DNA of 64,000 nucleotides from Neoscytalidium dimidiatum (Eukaryota; Ascomycota; Dothideomycetes; Botryosphaeriales; Botryosphaeriaceae). Location: assembly GCA_037367355.1 (NCBI GenBank), contig CM074702.1:1364001-1428000 (forward strand), read 5' to 3'. Shown in pieces: positions 32,836 to 45,472 of this stretch; the stretch's first letter is position 1, and every line of letters begins with the position of its first letter. The translations under genes were made by a program, and so were the position numbers. The notes below the pieces were generated by a model, which had not been told where the DNA came from, did not search any database, and saw nothing but the letters and a program-made list of their open reading frames with translations.

Positions 32836-33979
32836 GCAATCAGTAAGTACGCGTGAAGCGAGAGAATAACGAAATGGGGGGCTCTCATTGGGATTGGCCT
32901 CCGGGAAAGGCAAGACGGGAGGGATTGAGGAATTTCCACTCTTCTTATTTTGCATCATACGGCGGTGTTGATTTCCGGGTCCGCCTCAGGATGAGTCTTG
33001 CAGTGTAAATTCGACTTGCGTGGTGGTTGGGTAAAGGCGACGCTGACTGCGGCAGAATTTCTTGTAAACCATGTATTATTTATCGGAAAGCTCAAAAGCA
33101 AAACTGACTCGATCGCTGTTCTTACGACTGGCTAGCGGCAGGCAACCGAGTTGGGTTCTTATGCTTACGCAAGCAACTTCTCCGAGATGCAGTGTGACAG
33201 CTGTTCACAAATTTCGAGGTATCGATGGTGATGCATAGTAACGAAGTGATTTCGAGACGAGCCAAAGCTTTGTCTTGGATCTTCGGTTTTCTGGGGGCGC
33301 GCGAGTCTTTAACCGGGCTGACGAGGCATATTGTGCACCTATTTGTGTCTGGGCGGCTGCTATTGACTGGGTAAGGGCTCAGAGCTGATGGCGCATTCTT
33401 GGCGGTGAGGTGACGGAGGTTTACATTTCCGCATAAGCGCTCGTTGGAGGCGTGTCTGACGACTGGATTCAGCTATTCTTGACGCAAACAGAGGATCGGA
33501 GGAAACGGGTTACTCAGGCCCGGCCTTGTCCGAGGCGCAGTCGCTCGAATGGGGATAGACCCGCCCAACGGAGACGGAGTGCTGAGTCAGCGATTGGAGG
33601 TGGCCGCCCGATCCATGCATTACAGGCTCCTGACGGCGGTGCGCAGAGGTTGCAAAATATACTTACATGTTCAGCTGCCTCAAATCGCTGCCGTTGAGCC
33701 CTGAAGCTGGACGGAAAATGATCTCCACATGAATAGAAATGGATGCAGATTCGATCTGGCTATTTGCTTCATGTTTTCGGTGCATCTCGGGCTGATTGTT
33801 TTGCTGCGAAGTTCAGGCTTGGATTCAAGGGCCGAGCGCAGCTCACCCTCACGCCTGCCGCAGTCGGCCTCGACTTTACTTACTCATTAGCGCGCCGAAG
33901 CTGACTTCCCCTCAAATCTTCCTCTCGAAAGATACACTCCAACTCCGCCGCGTATCGCAGGTTTCGTAACATTACAGCC
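32836..33979. other. intergenic, no gene seen
   Basis: This is the downstream region of TIM50 and the promoter region of the zinc finger-TenA gene. Only short frames occur. No repeats or RNA genes recognised. Confidence 0.6.
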
Positions 33980-35687
33980 ATGGGACGAGTAAGAGCCGCG
34001 CTCCAGCATCCTTCGCCTCCATATTGCAACGTCGCTGACCTCCTAGCATGCAAATCCCGATATTCGTCGTGCGTTCCAAGAATACACGGACGAGTCAACT
34101 CCGTCCAAAGTGCGTTTCGCCTCCTTCTCATCCTCTTGCGACCGATGCCCGGCTCAAAAAGTCGCGTCGCGAGAGCTCAACATACGCGGAGCTGTCGTCG
34201 GCTAGCCATGCCTTCGTGTCAGGGCTGTCTCTCGACTTTGCGCCGCATGCGCCCTGGTTGGCACTGAAGCCCATGCTGTCGCGACGCTATCTCGCGCTCG
34301 TCGCGCTTCTTGGTGTATTGCCAATCAATGCTGACTTGAAATACAGTGTGCAAAAGTGCGATGCCTCCACTGCGGCTTCACGCGCGCAAAGAACACCACC
34401 CGCCAGATCGAGCACCTACAGTCATGCCAAGCTTATCTCAACTCACCAGACGCAACGATGCATCTCCAACAGGCCTCTAGCAATGGCAATATCGACCCCA
34501 GCATGACGCAGGACGGCACACCCAGCCGTGCAATTCTCAATGGCACACACCCCAATCCCAATTTGCAAGTGCACCGCCGCGGTCCCAACACGAACAAGCG
34601 CACGCGTGAAGGCCAGCCCATTGCTCCGCATCCCGGCCCGCCGCCGCCACAGCAGAGTCCTTCCCTCGTCGCACACCTACTTAATCGCTTCCAAGGCGCC
34701 TTCACGGCCGCAACTCAGCAGCCCTTCCTGTCCCACGCTGGATGCGGTACGCTCTCTGCACCCGCTCTTACACAATGGCTCGTACAAGATGCGCACTATG
34801 CGCGCGGTTACATCAGGTTTATCGGCAACATGCTGGCAAAGCTTCGGCTGCCAGTTGTGCCTAACAGCCAGTTCCATCAGACTTACCGTGTCATGGATCT
34901 CCTGATCAGTGCTCTCAACAACATTCGCCGTGAAATGACTTTCTTTGAGATTACTGCGACCAAGTTCGGCCTCCAAATGACAGATGAGCCACCTAACCGC
35001 ATTACTCGCGCGTACCTTGACCTATTCCTGAGTTGTACGAGTAGCGGCGCAAGCTTGCTCGAAGGGATGGTCGTTCTGTGGGCCACTGAGCATGTATGTA
35101 ATACAACTCAAGCTCGTTGGACATTTACTTACCTGCTTTGGTAGTGTTACCGCTCGGCGTGGAGCTATGCCTCGTCCTTTACACCTACGCTTTCTACTCC
35201 CTCCAACGAGCCTCACATCGTAGCACTACACCAGCAGCTAATCCCCAATTGGACTTCCGCTCCATTTTCCAAATTCGTAGACGCGTGCCGTAGTCTGGTG
35301 GACGAGCTTGCCAACACAACCACATCTCCCAATGGCAAGGAGGAGATGTTGAGGTGCGAGCAGCTGTTCGAGCATGTTTGTTGGCTTGAGGAGCGCTTCT
35401 GGCCCGACGTGGATGGTATGGGTGAGGAGGATGAGACAGCGCGCCTGGCAACGCATGGTGGCCACCACTCAGCAAGTGCGGCGGCACATACTCACCCGAC
35501 GCATGCCATGACCGGGGCTGGCATGGGAGGCAGTTCAACGCCGGGGATGGCCATGGGCGGCGTCATAAATGCTGGTATGGGAAGCGGTATGGGAGGTATG
35601 GAAACGCCTTCGAGAGACTCCGGTGGTTCCTTTTCGGGAGCTCTGAATGGAGTCGCTGAAGCGGCAAACGGCACTCCTGGATCGTGA
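33980..35687 (+). CDS. BED-like zinc finger protein with TenA/heme-oxygenase-like domain
   Basis: Model: join(33980..33988, 34047..34109, 34347..35093, 35145..35687), 453 aa. The first exon is three codons (MGR); the next gives HANPDIRRAFQEY. Across a 237-nt intron follows CAKVRCLHCGFTRAKNTTRQ-IEHLQSC, a BED-like finger (CxxC and HxxxC). A disordered Asn/Pro/Arg linker leads to a helical domain at about 125-320: LVAHLLNRFQGAF...PFLSHAGCGTL..ALTQWLVQDAHYARGYIRFIGNML, which has the hallmarks of the TenA/THI-4/PQQC fold (QWLxQDxxY). Over the last junction it continues with CYRSAWSYA and ends in a Gly/Met-rich tail. TenA enzymes are thiaminases and some act in regulation; here the finger suggests DNA or chromatin binding. 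All four exons close in phase. Activity is unknown. Confidence 0.83.
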
Positions 35688-38600
35688 GTCGAGCGGTCCG
35701 GCACTGGGTTGAGGAGTGTAACAACGTGGAGAAGACAAACGAAAAGGCATTAGGACATGGGGTTACGGCTGATGTAATAGGGTGTTACGGTGCATTGGCT
35801 TTTCCGGATCCAGACATTTGGGCGGCTTTCTCTCTTCTTTTGTCGGGGTCTCCCTTCATGACCGGATCCGCTTGACATTGATCTTCAATGTTCACAGCAG
35901 ACCATTAGCTTTCAGCGCGCTTTCGGGCTATCTGATATTAGTATACGCTGAGCATGGCGTTATGCAGCATCTGCATGGAAACCTGTTAATACGATCAGCA
36001 CTACATACCTGCATCTGCGATTTCAAAGCCGATATGCTTGCCTTTTTGTTTGTTTGTTTGTTTGTTCATGGACTGTAACTCTCTGAGGATGTACTGACGA
36101 CTGGCAGCTGATGTGCAGGACTCCAGATGGTAGCACGTCAGTCTGAGTCCTTGTGACTTCGCCATTATCCCACGTTACCAGGGCTCCAACGCAGGAGACT
36201 GCAGGCTCGCGAGTCGGCGTCGGTGCGCTTGACAAAGTTTGAAGGTTTTATGTCGGCACGTCTTGACTCTCAAAAGTCTTGCTGCACAGATCGGCCGATA
36301 TCGTTGGTGGTGTGCCTTTCTGCCAATTTCCGAATCACGAACGAACACGACTTTTGGGTCTTCATATGTGCGCACGAAGCGTCTCTTTCAAAGAAAAGGA
36401 GAAGCTGTCTCTTATGTACTCAACCATTAGCTCAAACTCCAGCTCCAAGGCAACAGATCGGAAGGCACAGCAGTGAAGGGGACGACATGTTTCACACCGC
36501 CTGTCAGTAAAGGCCAAGGCATTCGCAGTTCAAAGCAGGCCTACAGCTCGGGGCCGTGCCAGGGCCGATCCCCTTCGGGTCGAGAGTGCGCCGCCGATAT
36601 CATAATCGACAGTGCGATCAACGGCTCGTCTGGCACCGAAGAGTTGCAACAGCCCTATCAGAAGCCGTCGTCCGGACCGAGCGCGTCGAGATCAGCACGC
36701 GTTAGGACGGCGGCGATAAGTTTCACACGCACGCAGGGCTGATTCCTGCAGAGAGGCGCACGATATGCAGTCGTGACTAGTTTTAGCGGCAGCCCACTTT
36801 CTCCGTTTCCTGACCGAATTCACGCGCTCTCGTCCGGCAGTTGCGCGCGTAAAGGAAAGGTGCGAGAATAGGGGTGGGGTCCCCTCTGGTCGCTCTGCGA
36901 AATCTCGCTTTGCAGCAGCAGCAGCAGCAGCAGCAAGCTGCGGGACACGACTCTCGGCGGCCAGGCAGCAATAGGCTCTAGACAAATCTCCGCCTTAACC
37001 TTGGGCTCTACAGCATCACATTACGTTGCGCTCGTATAGGCGTTTTGGATAGGCTTCGCTGACAGCGAGAGAGCATGGACATTGGCCGTTTCGTCACCCA
37101 TGCACTATACCCAAGACAAGGGACCGCGGTCGTCGGCTGCGAGCCATTGGGCTCATTGGCCAGGTTTCCTGCGGCCCTGCGGATAAAGTTGATCAGCAAG
37201 CCCTGCGCATGGTTGTTCAGGCTCGCCATTGCCGTGCGGAGAAAAAAAAAAGAAATCGAAATAAGCACGGCAACGACGGCACTATTCTCTCGCGGTCCAT
37301 TGTGTGTGCCTGCGAGCCAGGCGACATTATCGATGATGGCGAGCTCGCGTGCGCACCGTTCGGCAGCGCGCTGTGCGCTCTGGCGCGTCCGAGACGCTGC
37401 ACCGCCTCTTCGGCCAAGGCTTGCTCGCGACGAGAGATGGGCAAAGCAGCACTGCGGGTATTGGAATGTGGCACGGGGGGCTCCGGTGCCGCAGTTGCGC
37501 AGCGGTCCTGGGACGTATTGGACGAGATGAGGCCCCGTTTGATCTCCGACGCCGCGAAGGGTGGCCGAAGCGCGGGGCGACGTGTGGGAAGGACGAGCGA
37601 GGAAACGATGCGTAGAGATGGGCGGGGGAGTGCTGCGCTTGGAGGGGGCGCATGAAGTTATGCGTTTGGAAAGGCGGCGTGGTGCGCCGGTGAGATATCC
37701 GCATTTGCCGACGGCGGCGAGTCGTCCTTCCTGTGGATGCCTGCGGGTGCCTGCCAAGAGCGCGGCGAGGCTGGAGAAACGGCCCTATGAGGCCTGGCTT
37801 GATGCGGGATTGGGGCGCGGCGCAGTGGCCGGAGTCGTGTACTGTGCAGGCTGAGCTTGGCGCCGGTTGATGTCACCCCTGTGCGCTTTGCTGCTCGTTC
37901 CTGCATACGAGTGGCCTGAGACAGCCGCCCTCCACCCAGCGCTGACTTCAGCCTCCAGTCCGCCTCAGCGACAGCGCGCCTCTGCCACCAATTCGCCCCC
38001 CTTTCACCACCATCGCGACGCCTGGATTGCCCGCGACTCGCCGGCCGCCGCCCACGTCACCCGGGCAGTGTCACGGTGAAGGAGCAAGCGCTGGTGCTCC
38101 ACCCGCCGTCGCGAGAGAGAGAGAAAGAGAGATTGCCCACTGCGGCCACGCGAGCGCGCGAGCGAGATGCTCAGCGCCCTAGCCAGCCCCGCCAGACAAT
38201 CTCCGCTATGGCGCCGCGGCACCATTGGTAAGATGACCGGGTCTATCCGGATCATCTCATTTCCCTCTGGTGCGCGAAGAGTGCAGCCCGGCGCACGCAG
38301 CGCCATTGGGTGCGCTGCGGACACGTCCCCGCCTGGAGGCTGAAGGAACAACGCCGCATGTGGCGCCCTGTCAGGTACACGCCGACCACCACCAATGAGC
38401 TCCATCTCTGCGCGCGCGGGTGGTGCCCTCCGCTGTGACCGTGGACCTCCCCTGCCACCTTAGCTTCGTATTGCCAGCGCCGCGCCCAGTCTAGCTTCCC
38501 GCAAGCGCACTTCTATTTTCTGCCTGCCTGTGAATCCTTCATTCCCTTTCCTCTCCAGGCATCCTCTTAAAACCAGCTCACCATCCCCGGAAGCTCTCGT

Positions 38601-38772
38601 CAGCTCCAGCCGCTCTTTCGCACTCCAGCTCACCTCCGCACAGCCGACTCCATTCGTCTGTCGCCAGTCACTCTTTTCTGATACCCACTACATACACTCC
38701 TTAACTAAAACACAAAAACAAACAAACAAACAAACAATTACCTCAAACCAAACCACCTTGCCCTCAGTCAAA
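35688..38772. other. gene-free 3.1 kb upstream of the KRE9-like gene
   Basis: No gene is supported. Visible features are TTTG repeats at about 36045-36065, a CAG/GCA run at about 36913-36936, and GA repeats at 38108-38130. Frames of up to 250 codons at 37.0-37.8 kb on both strands are antisense to one another and Arg/Ala-rich. The last 250 bp before 38773 are C/T-rich with CAAACAAACAAA near 38715-38735, typical of the leader of a strongly expressed fungal gene. Confidence 0.55.
36913..36936. repeat. GCA triplet run in intergenic DNA
   Basis: About eight GCA/CAG units in a row in non-coding sequence. Poly-Cys, poly-Ala or poly-Gln readings of it in any frame lack coding context. Confidence 0.8.
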
Positions 38773-40067
38773 ATGGTTGCCTCCTCCGACTTCTCTCTCT
38801 TCGCCCTCTTCACCGCCGGTCTGGCTGCCCTCGTCCGCGCGGATGACGGTCCCACCGCCAACGCTGTCCGCCTTCCGGGTCTCCACACTGTACGTTCTTT
38901 CCATCTCCATTCCCATGTTGGATTTTTTCCCGGCGCCGGCTGTGGTGTTGTGGTATTCCAGCGCAAAGGAAGCATCCCGTGATAGAGCCTCCAGCTGACC
39001 AACGCGCTTAGATCGTCCCTGCTGGCGAGCGCTACGACATCAAGTGGGATGCCGACACTCCCTACTCCGGCGGCACCGTCACCCTCATCCTGCTGAAGGG
39101 TCCTTCCACCAACGCTGTCCCCATCCAGACCATCGTTTCCAACACTGAGAACGATGGCTCGTACGAGTGGTACCCCAGCACTGACCTCGAGGACTCCAAC
39201 GGCGACACCGGCTACGGCATCAAGCTGATCATTGACGCCAACGGTGCCTACCAATGTGAGTAAAATTGCCGCTCCAATTTCAAGAGTGGCCAGCTCGTCA
39301 AGAAAGCGTCACGCGGACACGCGATGCTAGACCCGATGAGGAAATCGGTCATCAAAAGTGGCATGTAGACTGCGAGACTAACCAGTTCTCCTTCAGACAC
39401 CACCCAGTTCGGTATCTCCAACAAGAACAAGGGCGCCAGCTCCTCTTCTGCTGCTGCCTCCTCCGCTTCCTCGGTTGCGGCTGAGTCTGTTGCCACCACC
39501 AGCGCCCCGGCCACCCCTACCACCACTCCCGCTGGCAACGGCACTAGCTACGTTACCGAAGTCGTGACCGCCTACACCACCTTCTGCCCCGTTGCCACTG
39601 AGATCACCCACGGCGGCAAGACCTACACTGTCAGCTCTGCTACTACTCTGACTATCACTGACTGCCCCGGCGGTTGCACCATCACCAAGGTAAGCCATCC
39701 GCCGCTCGTCTGAGAAATCCCAGGTTGCTGACTTGCAATACAGCCCGTCTACACCTCTGTCGTCACCGCCTGCTCTACCTGCTCCTCTTCTGCCCCCGTT
39801 GCTTCTGCCCCCGTTGCTTCTGCTCCTCCGGCTGTCACTTCCTCTGTCCAGGGTGGTGGTTCTTCCCCCTACCCTCCCTACGGCCCCATCAGCAACGGCA
39901 CTGTTTCCTACAGCAAGCCTTCCATCAGCTCCACCACCAAGGCTGCCGGCACCCCCGCCTCTACCACCCCTGGCCTCCCCATCTACACCGGTGCTGCCGG
40001 TGCTCTCAAGGCCAGCGGCGCTTTCGGTGCCGCCATCGCCATGGGTGCTGCTTTCTTCGCTCTCTAA
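38773..40067 (+). CDS. GPI-anchored Ser/Thr-rich cell-wall protein, KRE9/KNH1-like N-terminal domain
   Basis: Model: join(38773..38889, 39012..39255, 39397..39689, 39744..40067), 325 aa. Residues 1-23 are a signal peptide ([15 protein letters not shown]). A KRE9/KNH1-type beta domain follows ([17 protein letters not shown]...VTLILLKG...[11 protein letters not shown]...YGIKLI), then QFGISN. The rest is Ser/Thr/Ala/Pro-rich with the fungal wall motif [12 protein letters not shown], and [25 protein letters not shown]. The hydrophobic C-terminus ([14 protein letters not shown]) fits a GPI attachment signal. This class sits at the plasma membrane or wall and is linked to beta-glucan assembly. Introns of 122, 141 and 54 nt close in phase. 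Codons are strongly C-ending and the leader is CT-rich, so high expression is likely. Confidence 0.9.
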
Positions 40068-41590
40068 GCGTATCGCTTTGCGCTTTAAGAGGCTGGGGCG
40101 TGGGCGTTTTTATTTTCTGCTGCGTTACAGTACCAAAGCTAATTGGTAATGTGTAAGAATGATGGATTGATAGCGGAAATAGGGAAATGGGAAAAGCGGT
40201 TGCGCTTGATCAGAGACCCTTTCTACACTTCTTTATCTTGTGTATACCACTGAGAAGGATCATGTTGATCTCTTCTTGTACTATACCAGACCACCTTTTT
40301 CCTTTCACTTCTTTGTTGATACCTCACCTTTTCTTTTCTTCTGTCATATCTTGGTCAAGCGTAACGGAAAGCGTCATGATGTTCCTGCTGAAAACACTTT
40401 GTGCCCGTGCCCTTGTGATCGTGTGACCTGCCCCCGAATAACGAGCGGTTCTTTTGGTGACCGATTTTCCTATTTCGACCATGGAGTGACCGGTGAGGAT
40501 ACGAACCGTCCAAACGTTGAAGGCAACCCCAACGCCGCCGCCAGCAAAGTTGTCCTGAATCCCGCGCCTCCCTTTTCGCCACTCAGCCATCACGCATCCT
40601 GCAAATCAAAGTAACCAAACTTCACCATGTCCCTCAAACATCCGCACATCGCCACAGGGGGCTCGCGCCATGTCTCATTCAAGCGCTACCGCGACGGACG
40701 GGCCGAGACGCCTAGCTTAAGGCCCGTTTGCTGCTTGGCGGGGAAGTGTTCAGTCGAGGTGTTGGTGGCGACGGCGTTAGGGTACCGTAGTTCGCTGTCA
40801 TCATTTTGTCGGTACCCCTGATACTCGGAACGACTGCTTATTACCTCTGCATACAAGTTGCTTGCAGCTGCCGGTAGACGCCATGGTAGTCGGCTCCACA
40901 GGCGTGGTGAGTCGTGCATGCTAGATGCAGGCAGCCGTCCTGACCACCACTATCGCAATGCAGTTATCTAATGACCAATGCTCTGAACGATCGCCTATGC
41001 AGTCACGCCGCATTCCGTTTTCGGGGCATGCGAGGGTGCATCAATGACTATCATGATCCACTGCGTCGATGAGCTGGGCGAAAAAGTGGGCAGGCCAATC
41101 CTTCGCCCTCTGAACTAACGGACGGCCCTTTGCAAGACGAAGGATGATGATGCCTCTGCTTCGGCTCACCACGCCCAACTGCCGAAAAAAAGAAGAAGAA
41201 GAAAGGAGTTGCACACAGACTAAGGCTTAGTAGGGAGTGTTGCGCGGTACTCGCCGCCCCTTCCCCCCCCCGTCCGCTCTCGCATCGAACGTCGCAAGAG
41301 CGAGTATGGCACGCGATCTCCACCCGGCAGCGCTTCTTCCAAGTCCGCTCTTCCGCTCGTGTTGAGCTAGGAACACAAATAAAATATCGGAGGCGCGGCT
41401 ATAGGGGATGATGGGTGGAAACCCTCGTGTTTTGCATCGTATCCGCCCATTTCGAGCGCCAACTGCATCCAATCACCGAACATATACTATGGACGCTGCA
41501 CACCCGACGCCGTGCCCAATCACCGAATCGGCCCTCACATACAGTGAAAACACATTTTTCCCTCCGAGCACTGCAATGTATGCACTGTAG

Positions 41591-41624
<34 letters not shown>

Positions 41625-42636
41625 GGCTCTGACGAAGGGCCACAGGCCGGGCCCTCTGCCGAACCAGACGCACCCGCCCACGACCGCGAGGCACCAACGC
41701 AGAACAAAGCACGACCCAGCTGAAGAAGCGCTTACGAACTTTGTATCCGAAGCCGGATTGCGTACGGGCCAGGGTAGGGAACGGGCCATCACCCGCACCC
41801 TCTCCTCCCGTTTCGCCCTCGCACGTACGCGGCGCACATACAATAGATCCCGTCTGTCCTGAGCGTGTGCGCGTAACTCTCCGGCGAACGCGACGTGTGG
41901 GCTGTGCGGCGCTTCCTGATAAGAGAATAAAGAAAAAAAATAAAAGGTATAACGGCGTTACCCGGCACTTAAGACGATGATTAAGCTATAACAATTCTCC
42001 CGTTTTTGAGTCCACTCGGTACTATCCCGATTGGGAAGAAACCGTGCGATGCATAAGTGGTGTAGCGGTGAAGGAGAACCGGAGAAAAAAAAAAACGTAA
42101 GGCGCAAAGTCAGGAATGAGATTACATACATTACATCAGTTCGTATTCGATCTCCTAATATTTGCTATTTGTTTTCCCATCCGAGAGAGGAGAGGAGGGT
42201 CTGCATGTACTGTACATACCGTATGGACATGACATAACCGTTTCATTCACTTCCGAATAGTGGTGTTGATGTACGTGACGTAATAATACAGAGAGCAAGC
42301 CAGGTGATAGAAGTGAAGGACTAAAATCCCACCCGTCAGAGTGCCAAGGGGGGCCACACGCCAGTAGTGACAGAGCCGTACGCCAAAATATTTTTGTCCA
42401 TAAATGAGTTTGAACAGAGCGCTTGGGGCGTAGAGATGGAACGGGTATACAGAAGAGCGACATACTACGCCAAAAACATTGTAAAGCAACGCCGGACGGT
42501 GAAAGCAGTGTATCGTGGGTGGGGCCTTGGATCATACTGCAAGAATTATGCGTCATAAATCGGATCCCTTGTCTCTCATGCGGTGCATAGAAGCGTCGTA
42601 CGAATCCTTAGAGCTTTTTGAGTTAGGCGTGAGAGT
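40068..42636. other. gene-free 2.6 kb between convergent genes
   Basis: The KRE9-like gene (+) and the Zn2Cys6 gene (-) converge on this gap, which therefore holds two 3' ends. A TA dinucleotide array lies at 41590-41624. Runs of A at about 41935-41943 and 42088-42097 and AAG repeats near 41187-41200 occur. Only short or Arg-rich frames are present. Confidence 0.55.
41590..41624. repeat. AT dinucleotide microsatellite
   Basis: An uninterrupted AT run of about 29 bases followed by GTATATGG. It produces Tyr-Ile repeats in frames on both strands, which are not genes. Confidence 0.9.
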
Positions 42637-45472
42637 CTAATACCACGTCTCGAATCCTCTGACCGGAACAAAGTTCTGCTCCGTACCCATAGCGTCTCCC
42701 TGCAGTCCTTGCACGGGGTCAACATCCATACCATATTGCGCGACCAGATCATCCCAACTAGCCCAATTCATGCCATCCGGATCACCTAGCCCTGGCGACA
42801 ATATGCTTCCGCTGCCGGTGCGTGTAGGTGCTGTGCCATTCGTTGAGACGGATGTATTGATGCTTCCAAAGGCATTTGGATTACTGTTGGGTGTGTTATC
42901 GGTACCGGTCCCCGGGTTCGATGTGGAGCTTGACGACACGTTGTTGCTATTGGTTAGGCCGGGAAGCCCGTCAATACCATCTATAGGTTCAGGCGAAGTT
43001 TTTAGAAGCCAGTCCAGAGAAGTCATTGATTCTTGCGGAGGGGAATTTTGCGTCTTTGTAGGACTCTGAGAACTTCCAAACATTTGGCTGGTTGGTGAGA
43101 GGAGGTCTACACCGGGGACTTGAGTTTGAAGCGTCCTTGGTCCACTCGGCGTCATGAAGACCTGTGGGGATGCCCCTGCGGTATTGAAATCCATTCCCAG
43201 CGGCTGCGACGATCCGGATGAAATATTCAAATCGCCCTCGAAACCAACCCCACCAAGATGATGATGATGTTGTTGTTGCTGCTGCTGCTGCTGCTGCTGG
43301 GCGGCGGCGATTTGCGGGAAGAGATCCAGGCCGATTGGCTGTCCTGAAAGGTCTGGGAAGCTCTGTTGTGCCCGTGCTTGGGCCTTGAGGATCTCCTCAC
43401 GCTCTCTTGCAAGCTCAGCCTCGCGAGCAGCACGCGCTCTGGAGACAAGCTTGCGCAGTGGGCGCCAGAGGCATCCCTTCTTTTGATCGTTGCTCAGATC
43501 GTTCCAGCGACGTGCTGCCGTCGCCTCGACAGCTCGCCATGCACGTGCTACCAGGTCTCCTTTGGTCCGATGGCACAATTCGGACAGCAGGAAGGCAATG
43601 GCATGCCATTGGACATAAGTCCGGAAGAGCCATCCCCATTTCTGGGTACGGTCTTCCGTTTCAAGAAGGATACTGTACTCGACGTTCTCAAGAGACGTGA
43701 CGAAGAGCTTGTCCTTTGTCTCTTGTGGCAACGACGCGCCTCCATCAAGGCGCTGATATGGATGGTAGATCATGAGCCACATTTTAGACATAATGAGGCG
43801 GGAAACAGTCGCAATGACCCAGTACAACGGTACCGTCATGTCGCAATCCCGTAAATATTTCTCCTCAATCTTCGCATGAACTTCGGTAATCCAACGCTCC
43901 TTTTGCTCCAACGAAACCGATGAGAAATAGCGACTGCACCTCTCTGGGCCGGGAGGCACGTATTGAATGCGGCGGTACACGTTGGCAACCTCGAATCTGA
44001 TAAGGCAAAAAGTCATCTCGGTACATCCAGTCCGCTCTTCCGGGAACTCGGTCATGTTGGGGTCAAGGTCACTGTCGTTAACGTTCAGCGGAATTTGTGT
44101 GTCAAATGAGGCTTCGATAATAGTAGGATCGCAACCATGATCCTCGCTTGCTCGCGTGTCCAAGATGCACACCTGCCACCAAAGACGCCGGCGCATTTCA
44201 ACCTCGAAGGGCGATAGACCGAAATGGCTACCGTCGCGGTGGATTCCAAGAGTCTGAGCCATGCGGACTACTAATCCGGTAAGAGTCCAGATCATACGTG
44301 CGGCCTCGTTGCGCCGTAGGCAGATCAAGAAAATAACGAAGGCCTGCAGTACCACGAACTCATCGGTTGACAGGAAGTTGGCGCGTGCAAGTCCCTGTTC
44401 AAGACCAAATCGGTATTTGGAGAGTAAGGCGTTTTTGGTTTCACCGAACCATTTCTCGCAGTCTTCTGCAGAACTACTGGTAATGACGGCATAGTAGATG
44501 GAGAACAACAAGGCCTCCATGCCACGTGGGATGTGGTCTCTGTTTTCGAGCGCGGACAAGATCTTCGGCTCGATCGTCGGGATATGCAACACCTTCAGCA
44601 ATGGATCCACATTTTCTTTGTAAAGCGACCATATTCTGAGAAAGTGTTGCTCGGGCGGGTGCAATGAGAGCATATCCACATTGGTCGAGCTATATCCGAA
44701 GAGAAATCCCTGGTGTCCGTTCGAAGAGATCGACTCGGGCGAGGCGTGATCTTCCTCCTCCTCGTCGGAATGCGCCAGAAGTTCTTTAATATCTTCGACC
44801 TGTTCGCAGACAAATGATCAGTGCCGGCCCTCAAAGTGCTTGACTGATAATGGTCTTTACCTCGTTGTTCAAGCTCGCCCAGAAGCTACTGTTGATGTAC
44901 CGGCTCCTCCCTTCGTCCACCACCAATCTACCAAACCTCGTTTCAAGACCAGCAATCGTCTTATCCTCCGGAGGCAGGTATCTGGCCTGTTTCGCGCAGT
45001 CTTCATTCTCGCGGTCTTGAGTTGACTTCACACCAATGTAGACCTTCGGTTCGCTCTTCGCTAGTTGCGGTTCGGGCGCTTTTTCTTCTTCGCTTGTCTG
45101 CGCCTTCCCATCGTCCACTGCAGTACCTCCGAGTGTCTTGACCATGCCCTCCAGCTTGCGAAGTCGTTCAAGGAGCTCTGCATCCGGCGGTTTGCGAGCC
45201 TTGCGCGGAGCGCGGCCCGGAGCGGGGAAGATGCATTCTATGCGAGCCTTGGTGCAGTTTGTGCATGGGTGTTTCTTGTCACATTTGACTTTGCGACGAC
45301 GGCAGGTGACGCAAGAACGAGGGTTGAGGGCCGATGAGCTGCTTGCGCTGCTTATGCTATGGTTGTGGTTGTGTGTGGGCGGGGAGGGTTTCGATATGCG
45401 ATCGGCAGAGCCGTTGCTATGCGTATGGAGCAGCTGGTCGAGTGCGCTGGAGTCGGTCGACATCTTGTTCAC
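42637..45472 (-). CDS. Zn2Cys6 fungal-specific transcription factor
   Basis: Model: complement(join(42637..44799, 44861..45472)), 924 aa, a nuclear DNA-binding regulator. The binuclear zinc cluster has all six cysteines (54, 57, 64, 70, 73, 80: CVTCRRRKVKCDKKHPCTNC...C), followed by a basic linker (RAPRKARK) and a short heptad coil (LLERLRKLEGMVKTLGG) for dimerisation. The fungal_trans middle homology domain covers roughly 280-560, with LFSIYYAVITSSSAEDC, GMALTLGIHRD-like MAQTLGIHRDGSHFGLSPFEVEMRRRLWWQ, and an IPLNVNDSDLDP motif. Near 700 there is a run of ten Gln then His, and a Ser/Asn/Thr-rich C-terminus as in activation domains. The 61-nt intron (GTAAAG...ACAG) closes in phase. The start could also be Met4. 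The target genes are unknown. Confidence 0.92.
43271..43308 (-). repeat. CAG/CAA run encoding poly-Gln
   Basis: Seven CAG then three CAA codons, followed by CAT codons, encode Gln10-His in the C-terminal part of the Zn2Cys6 factor. Such runs vary in length between strains. Confidence 0.85.

Noticed and set aside
37008..37757. 249-codon minus-strand frame in the 35.7-38.8 kb gap
   Set aside because: Antisense frames of the same length exist, composition is Arg/Ser/Ala-rich, and no family or splice structure is seen.
41535..41843. Tyr-Ile repeat proteins around the AT array
   Set aside because: Produced only by translating the dinucleotide microsatellite.
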